Below are positions 9,501-17,447 of a stretch of 64,000 bases of DNA, in pieces. The notes below the pieces were generated by a model. It was not told the origin of the DNA. It was given only the letters and a program-made list of their open reading frames with translations, and searched no databases. Every line of letters begins with the position of its first letter. Positions within the stretch are counted from its first letter, which is position 1. Source of the stretch: Alkalimonas mucilaginosa (GTDB taxonomy: Bacteria; Pseudomonadota; Gammaproteobacteria; Enterobacterales; Alteromonadaceae); contig NZ_JAUGZK010000012.1 of the NCBI RefSeq assembly GCF_036327005.1, forward strand, positions 1 through 64,000, written 5' to 3'. A program made the position numbers and the translations under genes.

Positions 9501-9882
9501 TAATAAATGAACGTCGGCTGCCAACAACCGGAATGATCAGCCAACCCTTGTCAGATGTGGGAAATGCCTCACTAAATTCCGCAATTGTATCTGTCCGCAA
9601 AATTACCTGTGCTTTCTGATTATGAGACAACGCATTGGAAAGAACCAAAGCCAGGCTCGATTTTCCGCTGCCGTAGGGCCCAGTCCAGGTAAAAGCGCGT
9701 TGATTGGTATGAAGAACTTGCTGTGCCATGCTGTGTAAAACAATACGTGCAGTTTCATGGCAGATGTATCCATCGATTGCGTCTTGCCGGCCGATGTCTT
9801 CATTAAGCTGAACCGAGCGCTGATAATACGGGGCAACTTTTACTAAATCGGATAAACGACTATTTGAATTTTTATCACTCAT
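6589..9882 (-). CDS. sspC: Large P-loop ATPase, SspC-like
   Basis: About 1097 residues. Walker A is GPYGSGKS at 68-75 and Walker B is VLLVIDEMGKF with Asp169-Glu170. The rest is long and mostly helical with no other motif I recognise. ATPases of this size lie between DUF4007 and PAPS-reductase-like genes in Ssp phosphorothioation loci, and that neighbourhood is the main reason for the name. The ATG at 9880-9882 is preferred over the in-frame TTG at 9903: it overlaps the upstream stop by 8 bases and has GGAAAG five bases ahead. The downstream gene overlaps its 3' end by 11 bases, so all three ssp genes are translationally coupled. The likely role is ATP-driven assembly or DNA handling by the modification complex. 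Confidence 0.68.
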   Translation of the reverse strand: MSDKNSNSRLSDLVKVAPYYQRSVQLNEDIGRQDAIDGYICHETARIVLHSMAQQVLHTNQRAFTWTGPYGSGKSSLALVLSNALSHNQKAQVILRTDTIAEFSEAFPTSDKGWLIIPVVGSRRSFITAISEAVEQASNQKCDSKDSIFKLLKELSISGEHDGVLLVIDEMGKFLEAAQTTGDDVYFFQELAELCSRTPGNLITVGILHQSFKQYGKVQRLSESTQNEWAKVHGRYTDIPLISSTDEVIELLGNAIDSAITVSEPLKRQVVNPVAESIRSRRQGVSTDIEGKLVNCWPLHPTTMLIIGPASKKQYSQNERSVFSFLGSSESFGFQEFLKTRQASAFQSYTPADYWDYLQANMEPAILASTDSHRWSIASNAVSKAEAIGTELHIAVVKNIAAIDLFKNGSGLAADIKVLKSLFSEHEDERLKAVISELEAWKIIVHRKFNQAWSVFEGSDFDIEKAVAAEKASIVAVDTQQLSNLARFRPVIAKKHLYDTGTLRWMGVSIAPQSDISSLLRNFKYSPNEFGQFIVLIDSTDNASVKSLIKGLKSETVFAVGRPENADTISDLAKELLAYEAAANRPELEGDNVARKEVHSRIVTVKTLLERQLSLALKNIEWHVAGNKSAIRTDNLSRLASDLADEHFALAPKIFSELLNRDSLSSSSVSARRNLLYKMLSNIKDEDLGIDGYPAEKGLYLTTLKNTGLHRKIEAESDWGIAVPQNDAKRLAPLWHATDDYIKTNGDSAQAADIYEMWRKPPFGLKDGLMPILFWAYALSNTGRFAIYRDGTYLPTVGDIDIDYSLQNIKRIELRGVELTPTRLALLGSVANALDNCGITLEQADPLTAARKLVAIVYKLEPWARITRSISKEAIELRDLLLKASDPHKVIFYDLEQVFKAKSEAGLEHKLVAVIQELTSAYSAMLQTFDELLKQELDAKSDVQVRQRAKNLKGTAGDFFIEAFLARLATYDGAEPAIAGLMSLVSEKPLTDWTDKDVVQTRNQIIQLSGKFRELETIAGVNARHPARQAIALVYGAAGKDFVRHIQVDQDAYAKLEDITATLLKQLKSTDLDQELQFAVIAKTLEKLRMEDSNHGC

Positions 9883-10795
9883 ATGCTTTCCGTAACATCT
9901 CAATCATTACCGATTCAACATCAAAATTTTGCTTCGATAGCTGTTTAATACCTGCCAGGTCTGACCAACGAATACGACCTGATGTCAGGTCGTCGGCTTC
10001 GATGAGGTAAGCAATGATGGAGTCTTCATCAAGTTTTAATATGCGACCAGGAGAGGCCTCACCGTATGCAATAGCATCAAGGGACAGGGTACTGTCCGAT
10101 GTGTAAGATGCTCGCCAGTAGTCCAGGACGATGTATAAAAACAGCGGCAGATTTAACGAGCTTTTAGGACCACGGTTAAAACTATAATGATCAGTCGTCA
10201 GGTGGTTTATCAGACCTAACTCACCAAATACCGGATCAGCATTGTCTTCTATAGCCGTTAACTCAGATTTCGGGGTATAACTGCGAACTATCGTATCAAT
10301 ATCTCTTGTTAAAGAGCTGCGGGACACGACTTTATTGGCTTCTGCACACAAACTGCTTAACTGCTGCAGTAACTCTGATTTTGAAAATACGCCGGAATTA
10401 ATACGATTGAATAGCCAATAACATGTTGTTGCCCGGTCACTCTTTCGAGCCATATTCCAGTGTAATAGCCAAGTACTGGTGGCCTGCTCAGAGTAAGGAT
10501 CATGTCCAGTATGCAGGAAAATTTTTTTTGCCAATTCAGTTAGTGCAAAGCTGCTTGCATCATGCTCTTCTATAATCTGACATGCTTGCGCCCAGTGTTT
10601 CATTGAAGCCAGCATGTTTTTACCGACTCCAAGCTCAGCGATGAATTCAGCGCTATTGAATTTTGCTTTTTTAATCAAGCAATTAACATCAGCCATGTCG
10701 ACCACTTTTTTGATCCACATTTGCCGCAATGGGAATGTTTCATGGCCACTGAATGCCAAAGTTATGGCAGAATTGGTAGTTTGATTTATATACAT
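9875..10795 (-). CDS. sspB: DUF4007 protein, SspB-like nickase of DNA phosphorothioation
   Basis: 306 residues. The N-terminus carries FSGHETFPLR (15-24), the hallmark of DUF4007, followed by LGVGKNMLASMKHW, DPYSEQATSTWLLHW and TTCYWLFN, which are family-typical. In characterised Ssp systems SspB has this domain and nicks DNA during single-strand phosphorothioation; that role is taken from the family. It is the first gene of the minus-strand operon, with ATG 10795 preceded by GAGGG 4 bases away. A promoter candidate with an internal inverted repeat lies 36-64 bases upstream. The gene end overlaps the ATPase start by 8 bases. Confidence 0.75.
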   Translation of the reverse strand: MYINQTTNSAITLAFSGHETFPLRQMWIKKVVDMADVNCLIKKAKFNSAEFIAELGVGKNMLASMKHWAQACQIIEEHDASSFALTELAKKIFLHTGHDPYSEQATSTWLLHWNMARKSDRATTCYWLFNRINSGVFSKSELLQQLSSLCAEANKVVSRSSLTRDIDTIVRSYTPKSELTAIEDNADPVFGELGLINHLTTDHYSFNRGPKSSLNLPLFLYIVLDYWRASYTSDSTLSLDAIAYGEASPGRILKLDEDSIIAYLIEADDLTSGRIRWSDLAGIKQLSKQNFDVESVMIEMLRKAYE

Positions 10796-10831
10796 GCACC
10801 CTCACTGGAGGACTGTTCCAGACTTAAAATC

Positions 10832-10859
10832 AGTATACTGGACACCCCATCCAGAACAA
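10832..10859 (-). promoter_or_regulatory. Candidate promoter and operator of the ssp operon
   Basis: On the minus strand TTGTTC and TATACT are separated by 16 bases and lie about 40 bases before the sspB ATG. The spacer is almost exactly filled by the inverted repeat CTGGA-N7-TCCAG (10838-10854), and the -10 lies in the 10-bp palindrome CAGTATACTG. A protein bound there would block the promoter. No obvious regulator gene is adjacent. Confidence 0.4.
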
Positions 10860-10953
10860 AGAAATTTAACTGGTAAACGTCTCCAGCGCACATTAGTCAT
10901 GTACGTATATACAGCATGTTGAGTGATAACACCAATTTCTGATTACAAAAAAG

Positions 10954-12495
10954 TCAGCTGTTACGCGATCTTGTTTCAGGGCTTGTCACTCTGCTCGATT
11001 TTTTTAGCAGGTAATTGATAAATTGACTTGGTGCACCTACCTTTCTGCCTGGGTTACTCCATATTTCAATAGCTTCTAAGTTCAGCGTTTTAATATAAGC
11101 TTCAACGAAGTCGCGTGCATGGTAATAAAACTGGCGGGAATCCTTGGTGTTTGATTCATCAGCTTCGGCTTTAAGGCTGAAGTACATAATACCGCCAACC
11201 TTTAAAGCAAAAGACAATCTCAGTAATGCTTGTTTAAAACTCTCTTGATTCAAGTGCAGTAGTGAGGCAGAAGCCCATATGCCATCGTATTCCTCGAGCT
11301 CTGTCACATCAGCAAAAGCTCTGTGCTCACAAAAGGCGAACGGATACTGATTGCAGAATTTCACCATCTCTGCCGACGCATCGAATGACCTGACCTTGTA
11401 CCCTACCTGAATGAAGTAGCGCGTGTCGCGTCCTACACCACACCCTGCATCCAATATATATGCTGTGCTTGGCAGATGTTCGCGAAATTTACCGTAAATG
11501 TCCTGCAGGTCGATAGTGATTGTACTGTCAAAGTAAGACAAGGCGTTCTGATCATAATAATTTACAGTTTCTAGCTCAGCGGAACTTAACGTTGGGCTCT
11601 GCTCTTTGTAGTTTGGCATAAGTGATTGATACTCTTTTTCTAAAGCCATGATCGCAGATTCGATAGCACCATCTATCTCAAGTGGCATCGACAACTCACT
11701 TGCCCTTGCATTACCTTCCAAATACCCTTCAGATGCTAACTTTAGTGCTGTCACATGAGCTGCATACTCACCTAATATACCATGCAGACTTGTATTCTTT
11801 AGGATGAATGCATCTTTTGATATTAACTCTAATAGGCGGTCACCAACCAGGATGATTTGCTTCAGTATGGCTTTATCATGTTTTTCAAAGGTTTTACCAT
11901 CGATGAAATGCCTAACAGTGCCAAAATAACACTGGCTGATCTGCTCCGGTGTCAGCTCTTTTCTGTCTAAGACTTTTCCTTCGGATCGTAATTTTTCCTC
12001 CATCGCTTTGCGATTTATTTTTGCTTCAGCTTTTTCCTGAGTCGCGAATAGCAGATATAGGTTGATGGACTGAATTCGTAGGCTTTTGAACGGAGCAAAA
12101 AAGTTTTTTAACTGATCTTTTATCTCAGCCCGCCTAACGGAGTTGAGTTGCTCTTGGAAGGCTAGTTTATTCTGACGTAGTGTCTCTTCAATACTTTTAA
12201 CTTCCGCTTCAAGCTTCGTCCCTTCAGCTTGCAACTTAGTAGCCTCAACGTTCAGTTTTTTGGTTTCCTTACTTAGTTTCCTTGCACTAAAGAAATAAAA
12301 TATTAATAAAAATAACGGTAACATCAAAAAATCGATGAATCCAGCCCAACCACCATTGTCACCAGAGGGTGGATTAATCACAACTAACTCATAGCGAGAC
12401 TCGGGATAAATTATCACTTCTGCAGGCTGCAACTTATCCTGTATATTTTTATCGTCTGACTGACCAATTTGTTCCATCGTCAAAAACCCTTTCAT
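10954..12495 (-). CDS. Membrane-anchored coiled-coil protein with C-terminal SAM methyltransferase
   Basis: 513 residues in three visible parts. Residues about 50-70 form one hydrophobic segment (FLMLPLFLLIFYFF). Residues about 75-130 are a heptad-like coiled coil rich in Lys/Glu/Gln (KLQAEGTKLEAEVKSIEETL). The C-terminus from 347 is a class I methyltransferase: ILDAGCGVGRD (motif I), SFDASAEMV (motif II) and YDGIWASASLLHL (motif IV region), a small-molecule/UbiE-like type rather than a DNA methylase with DPPY. ATG 12475 (Met7) has AAAGGG 9 bases ahead and may be the true start. It is separated from sspB by 158 bases and has its own orientation-consistent position at the edge of the defence island. 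Substrate and role are unknown; a tellurite/TehB-like fold or a phage-response enzyme are both possible. Confidence 0.6.
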   Translation of the reverse strand: MKGFLTMEQIGQSDDKNIQDKLQPAEVIIYPESRYELVVINPPSGDNGGWAGFIDFLMLPLFLLIFYFFSARKLSKETKKLNVEATKLQAEGTKLEAEVKSIEETLRQNKLAFQEQLNSVRRAEIKDQLKNFFAPFKSLRIQSINLYLLFATQEKAEAKINRKAMEEKLRSEGKVLDRKELTPEQISQCYFGTVRHFIDGKTFEKHDKAILKQIILVGDRLLELISKDAFILKNTSLHGILGEYAAHVTALKLASEGYLEGNARASELSMPLEIDGAIESAIMALEKEYQSLMPNYKEQSPTLSSAELETVNYYDQNALSYFDSTITIDLQDIYGKFREHLPSTAYILDAGCGVGRDTRYFIQVGYKVRSFDASAEMVKFCNQYPFAFCEHRAFADVTELEEYDGIWASASLLHLNQESFKQALLRLSFALKVGGIMYFSLKAEADESNTKDSRQFYYHARDFVEAYIKTLNLEAIEIWSNPGRKVGAPSQFINYLLKKSSRVTSPETRSRNS

Positions 12496-12530
12496 TGGAG
12501 TAACTACTAATTTCTAGCACTTGTCTCAGC

Positions 12531-13085
12531 TCACCCCAAAAACTCAGCCAAACCATCCGGCAACCGAGCAGGCTCAAAAATCTCAATCCAATAACCATCC
12601 GGGTCGCGGATAAAGGCGATGTCTTTCATTTTGCCATCGGCTGGTTTTTTCACGAAAGGCACGCCCAGATCTTCAAAGCGCTGGCAGGCGGCGGTTAGGT
12701 CGGGGACGGCGAAGCCGATGTGGCCGAAACCTTTGGGTTCGTCGTTGCCGTTGTGGTACTGGCAGTTGTCGTCGTTTTCGCTGCCCCAATTCCAGGTCAG
12801 CTCCAGCATGGCCGGGCGGCTGAAGGTTTGGATGGTGCGCTCGTCGGTATCCTTGGGCCACTGCTGTGTTTCTTGCTCGCTGAGTGCGGCCAGGAAGAAC
12901 AGTGAAAAGGTCATTTCGGGGAAATCCAGCTTGCGTACCAGCGTCATGCCGAGCACCCGGGTGTAAAAATCCAGGCTGACGGCCGGATCTTTAATGCGCA
13001 GCATGGTTTGGTTAAAGACAAAGTCGTTGGTGGCCGGATCGCGCTGCTCGCACAGGCCGGGGGCGCTTTCAAAATGACGGCTCAT
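12531..13085 (-). CDS. gloA: Lactoylglutathione lyase (glyoxalase I)
   Basis: 184 residues from ATG 13085. It isomerises the methylglyoxal-glutathione hemithioacetal to S-lactoylglutathione in the cytosol. The sequence has the longer glyoxalase I form, with FNQTMLRIKDPAVSLDFYTRVLGM at the N-terminus, LELTWNWGSE in the middle and GHIGFAVPDL and GYWIEIFEP at the end; His of GHIG and Glu of WIEIF are the expected metal ligands. The start at 13085 is chosen over an upstream in-frame ATG (13130) because AAGGAG lies 6 bases before it and the extra residues do not look like the family. Confidence 0.92.
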   Translation of the reverse strand: MSRHFESAPGLCEQRDPATNDFVFNQTMLRIKDPAVSLDFYTRVLGMTLVRKLDFPEMTFSLFFLAALSEQETQQWPKDTDERTIQTFSRPAMLELTWNWGSENDDNCQYHNGNDEPKGFGHIGFAVPDLTAACQRFEDLGVPFVKKPADGKMKDIAFIRDPDGYWIEIFEPARLPDGLAEFLG

Positions 13086-13298
13086 AGCTGGCTCCTTATG
13101 GGTAACTAACAACAAAATCGAAGAAGTCACCAGCTTAGCAGATTCTGCCCCTATTGTTGTGATCTTAGGGATGTCCGGTTGGCACTCTTTTAAATTAGAA
13201 AAATATCATTTAAAGGTCTGAAGTTTGATCTGCCGCATGCCACCCTTCGCTGCAACCGATATGCTAGGGCCTTTGTAACCAAGGCTAAGGATAACTTT

Positions 13299-13736
13299 AT
13301 GAGCAATAAAACCGTAACCGTACAGGCCAATATGGCCGATGGCTTTGCAATCGCCGCAGACATTGATGGCCACAAAGTGATGATTGACCAGCCGGTGGCG
13401 GCCAAGGGTAGTGGCACCGGGCCAACGCCGTTGCAAATGATGTTGTTTGCGGTAGGTGGCTGCATTGGTACCATTGGCCGGATTGCGGCTTTTCAGCAAA
13501 AAATTACCTTACGCAGCATGCAAATCACGGTGGAAGGCGATTACAACCCGGCGGGCTTGATGGGCAAGCCGAGCGATGACCGGGTAGGTTTTTCGCAAAT
13601 TCGCATCAGCGCCACTATTGATGCCGATTTAACGGATGCAGAAAAGCAGCAGTTTTTGGATGAAGTCTGCGCCCGCTGTCCGCTGCACGACAACCTGCTG
13701 CATGGCACCGAGGTACTGCACTCTCTGGCGCCCTGA
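13299..13736 (+). CDS. OsmC-family peroxiredoxin-like protein
   Basis: 145 residues. OsmC/Ohr proteins reduce organic hydroperoxides in the cytosol with two Cys. Here Cys55 in AVGGCIGTIG sits at the first site and Cys124/Cys127 in VCARCPLHDN at the second. GPTPLQMMLFAVGGC is the typical OsmC helix. AAGGATAA precedes the ATG by 4 bases. It is divergent from gloA, with about 210 bases between the starts. It is closer to the YhfA/OsmC branch than to Ohr, but I cannot settle the subgroup. Confidence 0.85.
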   Translation: MSNKTVTVQANMADGFAIAADIDGHKVMIDQPVAAKGSGTGPTPLQMMLFAVGGCIGTIGRIAAFQQKITLRSMQITVEGDYNPAGLMGKPSDDRVGFSQIRISATIDADLTDAEKQQFLDEVCARCPLHDNLLHGTEVLHSLAP

Positions 13737-13933
13737 CAGCAAGCTGTTCTCAGGGAGTGGCGCTAACGTAACTGAAGCTTGCGCCTGACATGATGTGAAG
13801 GCGCATCTTCCTGCTGCATACACCTATGGTGCCCAAAGTTGTAACAACCTGTTGCAATTTCTGGGTGAAAAGTTGTTATTTTGCCTGAAAATCCCGTTAT
13901 GATAGCCGTTCAGGTTTTTTGAAGGAGCGAGCT

Positions 13934-14047
13934 ATGGGATTTGGATTATCACTCATTGGCTTTTTTGTTGTGTTAGTTCTGGTGATTCTGGGCTCGATTA
14001 AGGCCTATGAAATCATTAGTGGTAAGTCAAAGAGGAAGGACGATTAA
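13934..14047 (+). CDS. 37-residue single-pass membrane peptide upstream of the SPFH gene
   Basis: ATG 13934 follows GAAGGAG by 6 bases; TAA is at 14045-14047, 2 bases before the next ATG. The product starts MGFGLSLIGFFVVLVLVI, one hydrophobic helix, then a charged tail ending GKSKRKDD. The strong ribosome site, the hydrophobic-then-charged layout and the tight spacing argue for a real gene translated together with the prohibitin-like protein. A -10-like TATGAT lies at 13898-13903. Small membrane peptides next to SPFH or protease genes often act as partners, but no function is claimed. Confidence 0.65.
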   Translation: MGFGLSLIGFFVVLVLVILGSIKAYEIISGKSKRKDD

Positions 14048-14049
14048 TA

Positions 14050-14910
14050 ATGGCAAAAAATAAAAACATTTTTACCGCAGCTGCTGCGGCATTAGGTGTG
14101 CTCACTCTGCTGTTTGCTGTCGGCAGTTTCTACACCGTGGATGAGGGTGAGCGTGGTGTGGTCATCCGTTACGGTAGCCTGATTAACGTGGCCGAACCAG
14201 GCTTGCATTTTAAACTGCCCATTATCGACAGCGTACGTAAAATTTCAGTGCAAGAGCAGGTAGAGCTGTACCGCAATATGGAAGCGTACAGTAATGACCA
14301 GCAACCGGCGGTAATGAACCTGTCAGTGCGCTACCAGATTGACAGCAGCCGGGTGGATGAAGTCTACCGTAACTTCGGTACCCGTCAGGCGCTGATTGAC
14401 CGTCAGGTCACCCGTATTGTGCTGGAAGAAGCCAAAACGGTGTTGGGCCAGTTTAATGCGGCTACCTCTATCCGTGAGCGTGGCCGGTTGAATTTGGAAA
14501 TGGCGCAAGCAGTGCAGCAGTCGGTGACCGGGCCAGTGATTATTCTGGGTGTGCAGGTGGAGGATGTGTCTTTCAGTGCTGCCTATGAAGAAAGCGTCGA
14601 GCAGCGCATGCTGGCAGAAGTGGCCGTTGAGCGTGAGCGGCAAAACCTGGAGCGTGAACGGGTAGAAGCCGATATCGTGCGGACCCGGGCTGCGGCAGAA
14701 GCGGATCGGGTGCGGGCACAAGCCCAGGCAGAAGCCGACAGCATCCGGTTACGGGGTAACGCCGAGGCGGAAGCCATTCGGGAGCGGGCGGCGTCGCTTG
14801 CTAATAACCCATTGCTGGTCGAGCTGGTGAAAGCAGAGCGCTGGGATGGCAAACTGCCAAGCACCATGCTGCCAAACTCTACCGTGCCTTTTATTGAAGC
14901 CAATAAGTAA
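14050..14910 (+). CDS. Prohibitin/SPFH-family membrane protein
   Basis: 286 residues. One N-terminal membrane segment (about 8-27) is followed by the SPFH core (VDEGERGVVIRYG, EPGLHFKLPIID) and a long charged coiled coil rich in Arg/Glu/Ala (about 190-255). Such proteins form ring assemblies in the inner membrane and often hold FtsH-type proteases or lipid domains. The length and features match bacterial prohibitin homologues rather than HflK or HflC, which occur as a pair. It is the second gene of a two-gene unit with the 37-residue peptide. Confidence 0.85.
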   Translation: MAKNKNIFTAAAAALGVLTLLFAVGSFYTVDEGERGVVIRYGSLINVAEPGLHFKLPIIDSVRKISVQEQVELYRNMEAYSNDQQPAVMNLSVRYQIDSSRVDEVYRNFGTRQALIDRQVTRIVLEEAKTVLGQFNAATSIRERGRLNLEMAQAVQQSVTGPVIILGVQVEDVSFSAAYEESVEQRMLAEVAVERERQNLERERVEADIVRTRAAAEADRVRAQAQAEADSIRLRGNAEAEAIRERAASLANNPLLVELVKAERWDGKLPSTMLPNSTVPFIEANK

Positions 14911-14920
14911 TAAATGCGAA

Positions 14921-14941
14921 CCGCGCGGCCCTGCCGCGCGG
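14921..14941 (+). terminator. GC-rich hairpin after the SPFH gene
   Basis: CCGCGCGGC and GCCGCGCGG form a 9-bp stem around a 3-base loop, 11 bases after the stop codon. There is no T-run, so this may be an RNA-end stabiliser or a weak terminator. Confidence 0.4.
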
Positions 14942-15083
14942 ACAATGCAGCTCCCCACGCCACACCCTCCACAGTTTCTGTCACCCGCCAAATAGTTTCA
15001 TATTTCTATCAACAAAGTATCACCCAATTGTCATTTAGAGCAACTACTCTATCCGGCCAGACTATTTACTTGGGTTTATTTTC

Positions 15084-17399
15084 ATGGCGTCATTGACTAC
15101 CACACCATTTCAAAAATCGTTAGTTAGTACCATTGTTATCGCCTGCCTGGCCGGCCTGTCGGCTACAGCCGTTGCAGAAACGGATGATGGCGTTGAGCGC
15201 ATCACCGTCACTACGCAAAAGCGGGTACAAGCCATCCAGGATGTGCCAGTTACGGTGAGCGCTTTTAATGGCGAGATGCTGGAGCAGTTGGGTATTGTGG
15301 ATTTGGATGTGCTGTCTGAAATTACCCCCGGGCTCATCATTCAGGAGCAAAGCCCGAATAACCCGGGGTTTGTGATTCGTGGCATTACCTCGGACAGCGG
15401 CTCGTCGCAGGCCTCCCCCCGGGTTTCGGTGTACTACAACGGCACTGATATCTCCCGCTCACGCGGTTCTTACTTTGAACTGTTCGACATTGAACGGGTA
15501 GAAGTGGTGAAAGGCCCACAAGCCACCTTGTTTGGAACTGCAGCCTCGGTTGGGGCCTTAAGTGTCACCACCCGTAAGCCACAGGAAGACTTTGAAGCGG
15601 GCATCACGGCCGGTTTGGGGAATTATTCCGCCAGAAATGTTCAGGGCTACATCACCGGTGGGCAACCGACAGTGCAGGGACGCCTGGCCTTTACCTACCG
15701 GGAACGCGCCGGGTACATCGAGAACATAGCAGCCAACCAGCCCGATCTGAACGGCATTGAGCGCTTTGGCATCCGGCCATCGCTGCGCTTTACGCCGAAC
15801 GATGATCTGACCATCGACCTGGTGTACAACTACGAAAAGAACTCCGATACCGGTACTTCTTTTAAAAGCAGACGTTTTGCACCGACCGGTGGCGATACCA
15901 GCCCTTACAGCTTTGTGGAAGCCAGCGGAAGCCCAGTGGCCGCCGCTGTGTTTGGCAAGGACGATTTGGGCATCGATCGCACGGTCAAAGATCTAAACCT
16001 GACCCTGAACTGGGATATCAACGACCAGTGGCAGTTGACCAGCATCAGTGCCAAGCGTCGTTTTGACTCCCTCGAAGTTTTTGATGCCGACGGTACTCAG
16101 GCCTGGTTTTTAGAATTTGCTGAGGATGCCACTGGCAAACAATTCAGCCAGGAGCTGCGTTTGGCCTACAGCGGGCAAAAACTCAATGGTTTTGTTGGCG
16201 TCAGTTATTTTGATGAAGACGGCAATCAACGGGTGCCTTTTAGCACCGAAGAATCCATTTTCTTAAATTGCATGGGCATGCTTCCGTCTGGTGTGCCCTG
16301 CATCAATGCCGATGGCTCCGTCACCATCCTGACCCCAATACTCACCGAGGGTGCTTTCGAAGTCTTACCCTATCAGGGCTATTTCCAGAACTTTGGTGAA
16401 CACAGCGCGTACTCGGCTTTTTTTGATCTGAGTTATGCCCTGACCCACCGGCTGGAGCTAACCGCTGGCCTGCGTTATGTGCGTGAAGACAAAACCAGCC
16501 GCTACGCCTCAAACTTTGGCAATTCGGTGCTGGCTGGCGTGCCTTTGTTGCCGGTGGCATCGACGGATGATGAGATTTTTAGTGCGGATGGCCGTTTCTC
16601 CAGCTGGTTGCCTCGCTTTAATGCACTGTATCGCTTAAACGACAATCTGAACTTTTACGCCACTGTGTCTAAAGGCCGGCGCTCTGAAGTGGTGGATGTG
16701 GGCTCGGTCCACAGCGCAGCTGGCGTGGTACCGCGGGTGGATATTATCCCGGCCGAGACAGTCTGGAACTACGAGCTTGGCTTTAAAGGCAGTACCGCTT
16801 CGAATCGACTGCGCTATGCTGTATCGGCTTTTTATCAGGATTACAGCAATTTCCAGGTGACGCTGCAGGATGATGCCGGTAATTTTTACGTGGATAACGC
16901 CGGCAATGCCAACAACATTGGGGTGGAAGCCGAGCTAAAAGCGGCCATTACACCGGATCTGGAGTGGTTCGCCAACCTGGCCTGGATTGATGCCAAAATA
17001 GATGAAAACAGCAGCAATGGAGACCTGGCCGGCAATCGCTTCCGTTTGCAGCCCGAGTATACGCTTGGTACCGGCTTGCTGTACGGCCATGACCTGAATC
17101 GCCACTACCGCATGACCGGTTCCTTGCTCTATACCTTCCGCAGCGATATCTTCTTCGAAGAAGACAATGCGCCGGTGGCCGGTTTTGATATTAGCCAAGC
17201 GGCTGTGCAACAAACCAGCCTGCGGCTAGGCCTGGAAAACAGCCAGCACAACTGGGCCATCACCCTGTTTGCCAACAACCTGTTCAATAAAGAATACCTG
17301 GTGGATGCAGGCAATACCGGTGCTGCTTTTGGCTACCCCAGCTTTATTGCAGGCCCGCCACGCATGGTGGGGCTGGAGCTGCGTAAAACCTTTCTGTAA
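15084..17399 (+). CDS. TonB-dependent outer-membrane receptor
   Basis: 771 residues. A signal peptide (about 1-31, ending near ATAVAE) is followed by a TonB-box-like ERITVTTQKR, a plug domain (VPVTVSAF, GPQATLFGTAASVGALSVTTRKP) and a beta-barrel ending in the family-typical final Phe region (LELRKTFL). The ITVTTQKR and QASPRVSVYYNG style places it in the broad group that includes receptors for siderophores and for plant or algal compounds; the ligand cannot be told from sequence. No partner transport genes are next to it, and the PhoD-type phosphatase follows convergently. Confidence 0.9.
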   Translation: MASLTTTPFQKSLVSTIVIACLAGLSATAVAETDDGVERITVTTQKRVQAIQDVPVTVSAFNGEMLEQLGIVDLDVLSEITPGLIIQEQSPNNPGFVIRGITSDSGSSQASPRVSVYYNGTDISRSRGSYFELFDIERVEVVKGPQATLFGTAASVGALSVTTRKPQEDFEAGITAGLGNYSARNVQGYITGGQPTVQGRLAFTYRERAGYIENIAANQPDLNGIERFGIRPSLRFTPNDDLTIDLVYNYEKNSDTGTSFKSRRFAPTGGDTSPYSFVEASGSPVAAAVFGKDDLGIDRTVKDLNLTLNWDINDQWQLTSISAKRRFDSLEVFDADGTQAWFLEFAEDATGKQFSQELRLAYSGQKLNGFVGVSYFDEDGNQRVPFSTEESIFLNCMGMLPSGVPCINADGSVTILTPILTEGAFEVLPYQGYFQNFGEHSAYSAFFDLSYALTHRLELTAGLRYVREDKTSRYASNFGNSVLAGVPLLPVASTDDEIFSADGRFSSWLPRFNALYRLNDNLNFYATVSKGRRSEVVDVGSVHSAAGVVPRVDIIPAETVWNYELGFKGSTASNRLRYAVSAFYQDYSNFQVTLQDDAGNFYVDNAGNANNIGVEAELKAAITPDLEWFANLAWIDAKIDENSSNGDLAGNRFRLQPEYTLGTGLLYGHDLNRHYRMTGSLLYTFRSDIFFEEDNAPVAGFDISQAAVQQTSLRLGLENSQHNWAITLFANNLFNKEYLVDAGNTGAAFGYPSFIAGPPRMVGLELRKTFL

Positions 17400-17414
17400 T
17401 CCAGTACTTGAAAC

Positions 17415-17437
17415 AGCCCTTGCCGCTGGCAAGGGCT
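17415..17437. terminator. Hairpin between convergent receptor and phosphatase genes
   Basis: AGCCCTTGCC and GGCAAGGGCT form a perfect 10-bp stem with a GCT loop, between the two stop codons. No long T-run is present on either side, so it is a probable but weak bidirectional terminator. Confidence 0.55.
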
Positions 17438-17447
17438 GCACCATGGC

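Noticed and set aside
13729..13755. Hairpin after the OsmC gene (CCCTGACAGC with GCTGT..TCAGGG)
   Set aside because: The stem is interrupted by a bulge and there is no T-run; too weak to list as a terminator.
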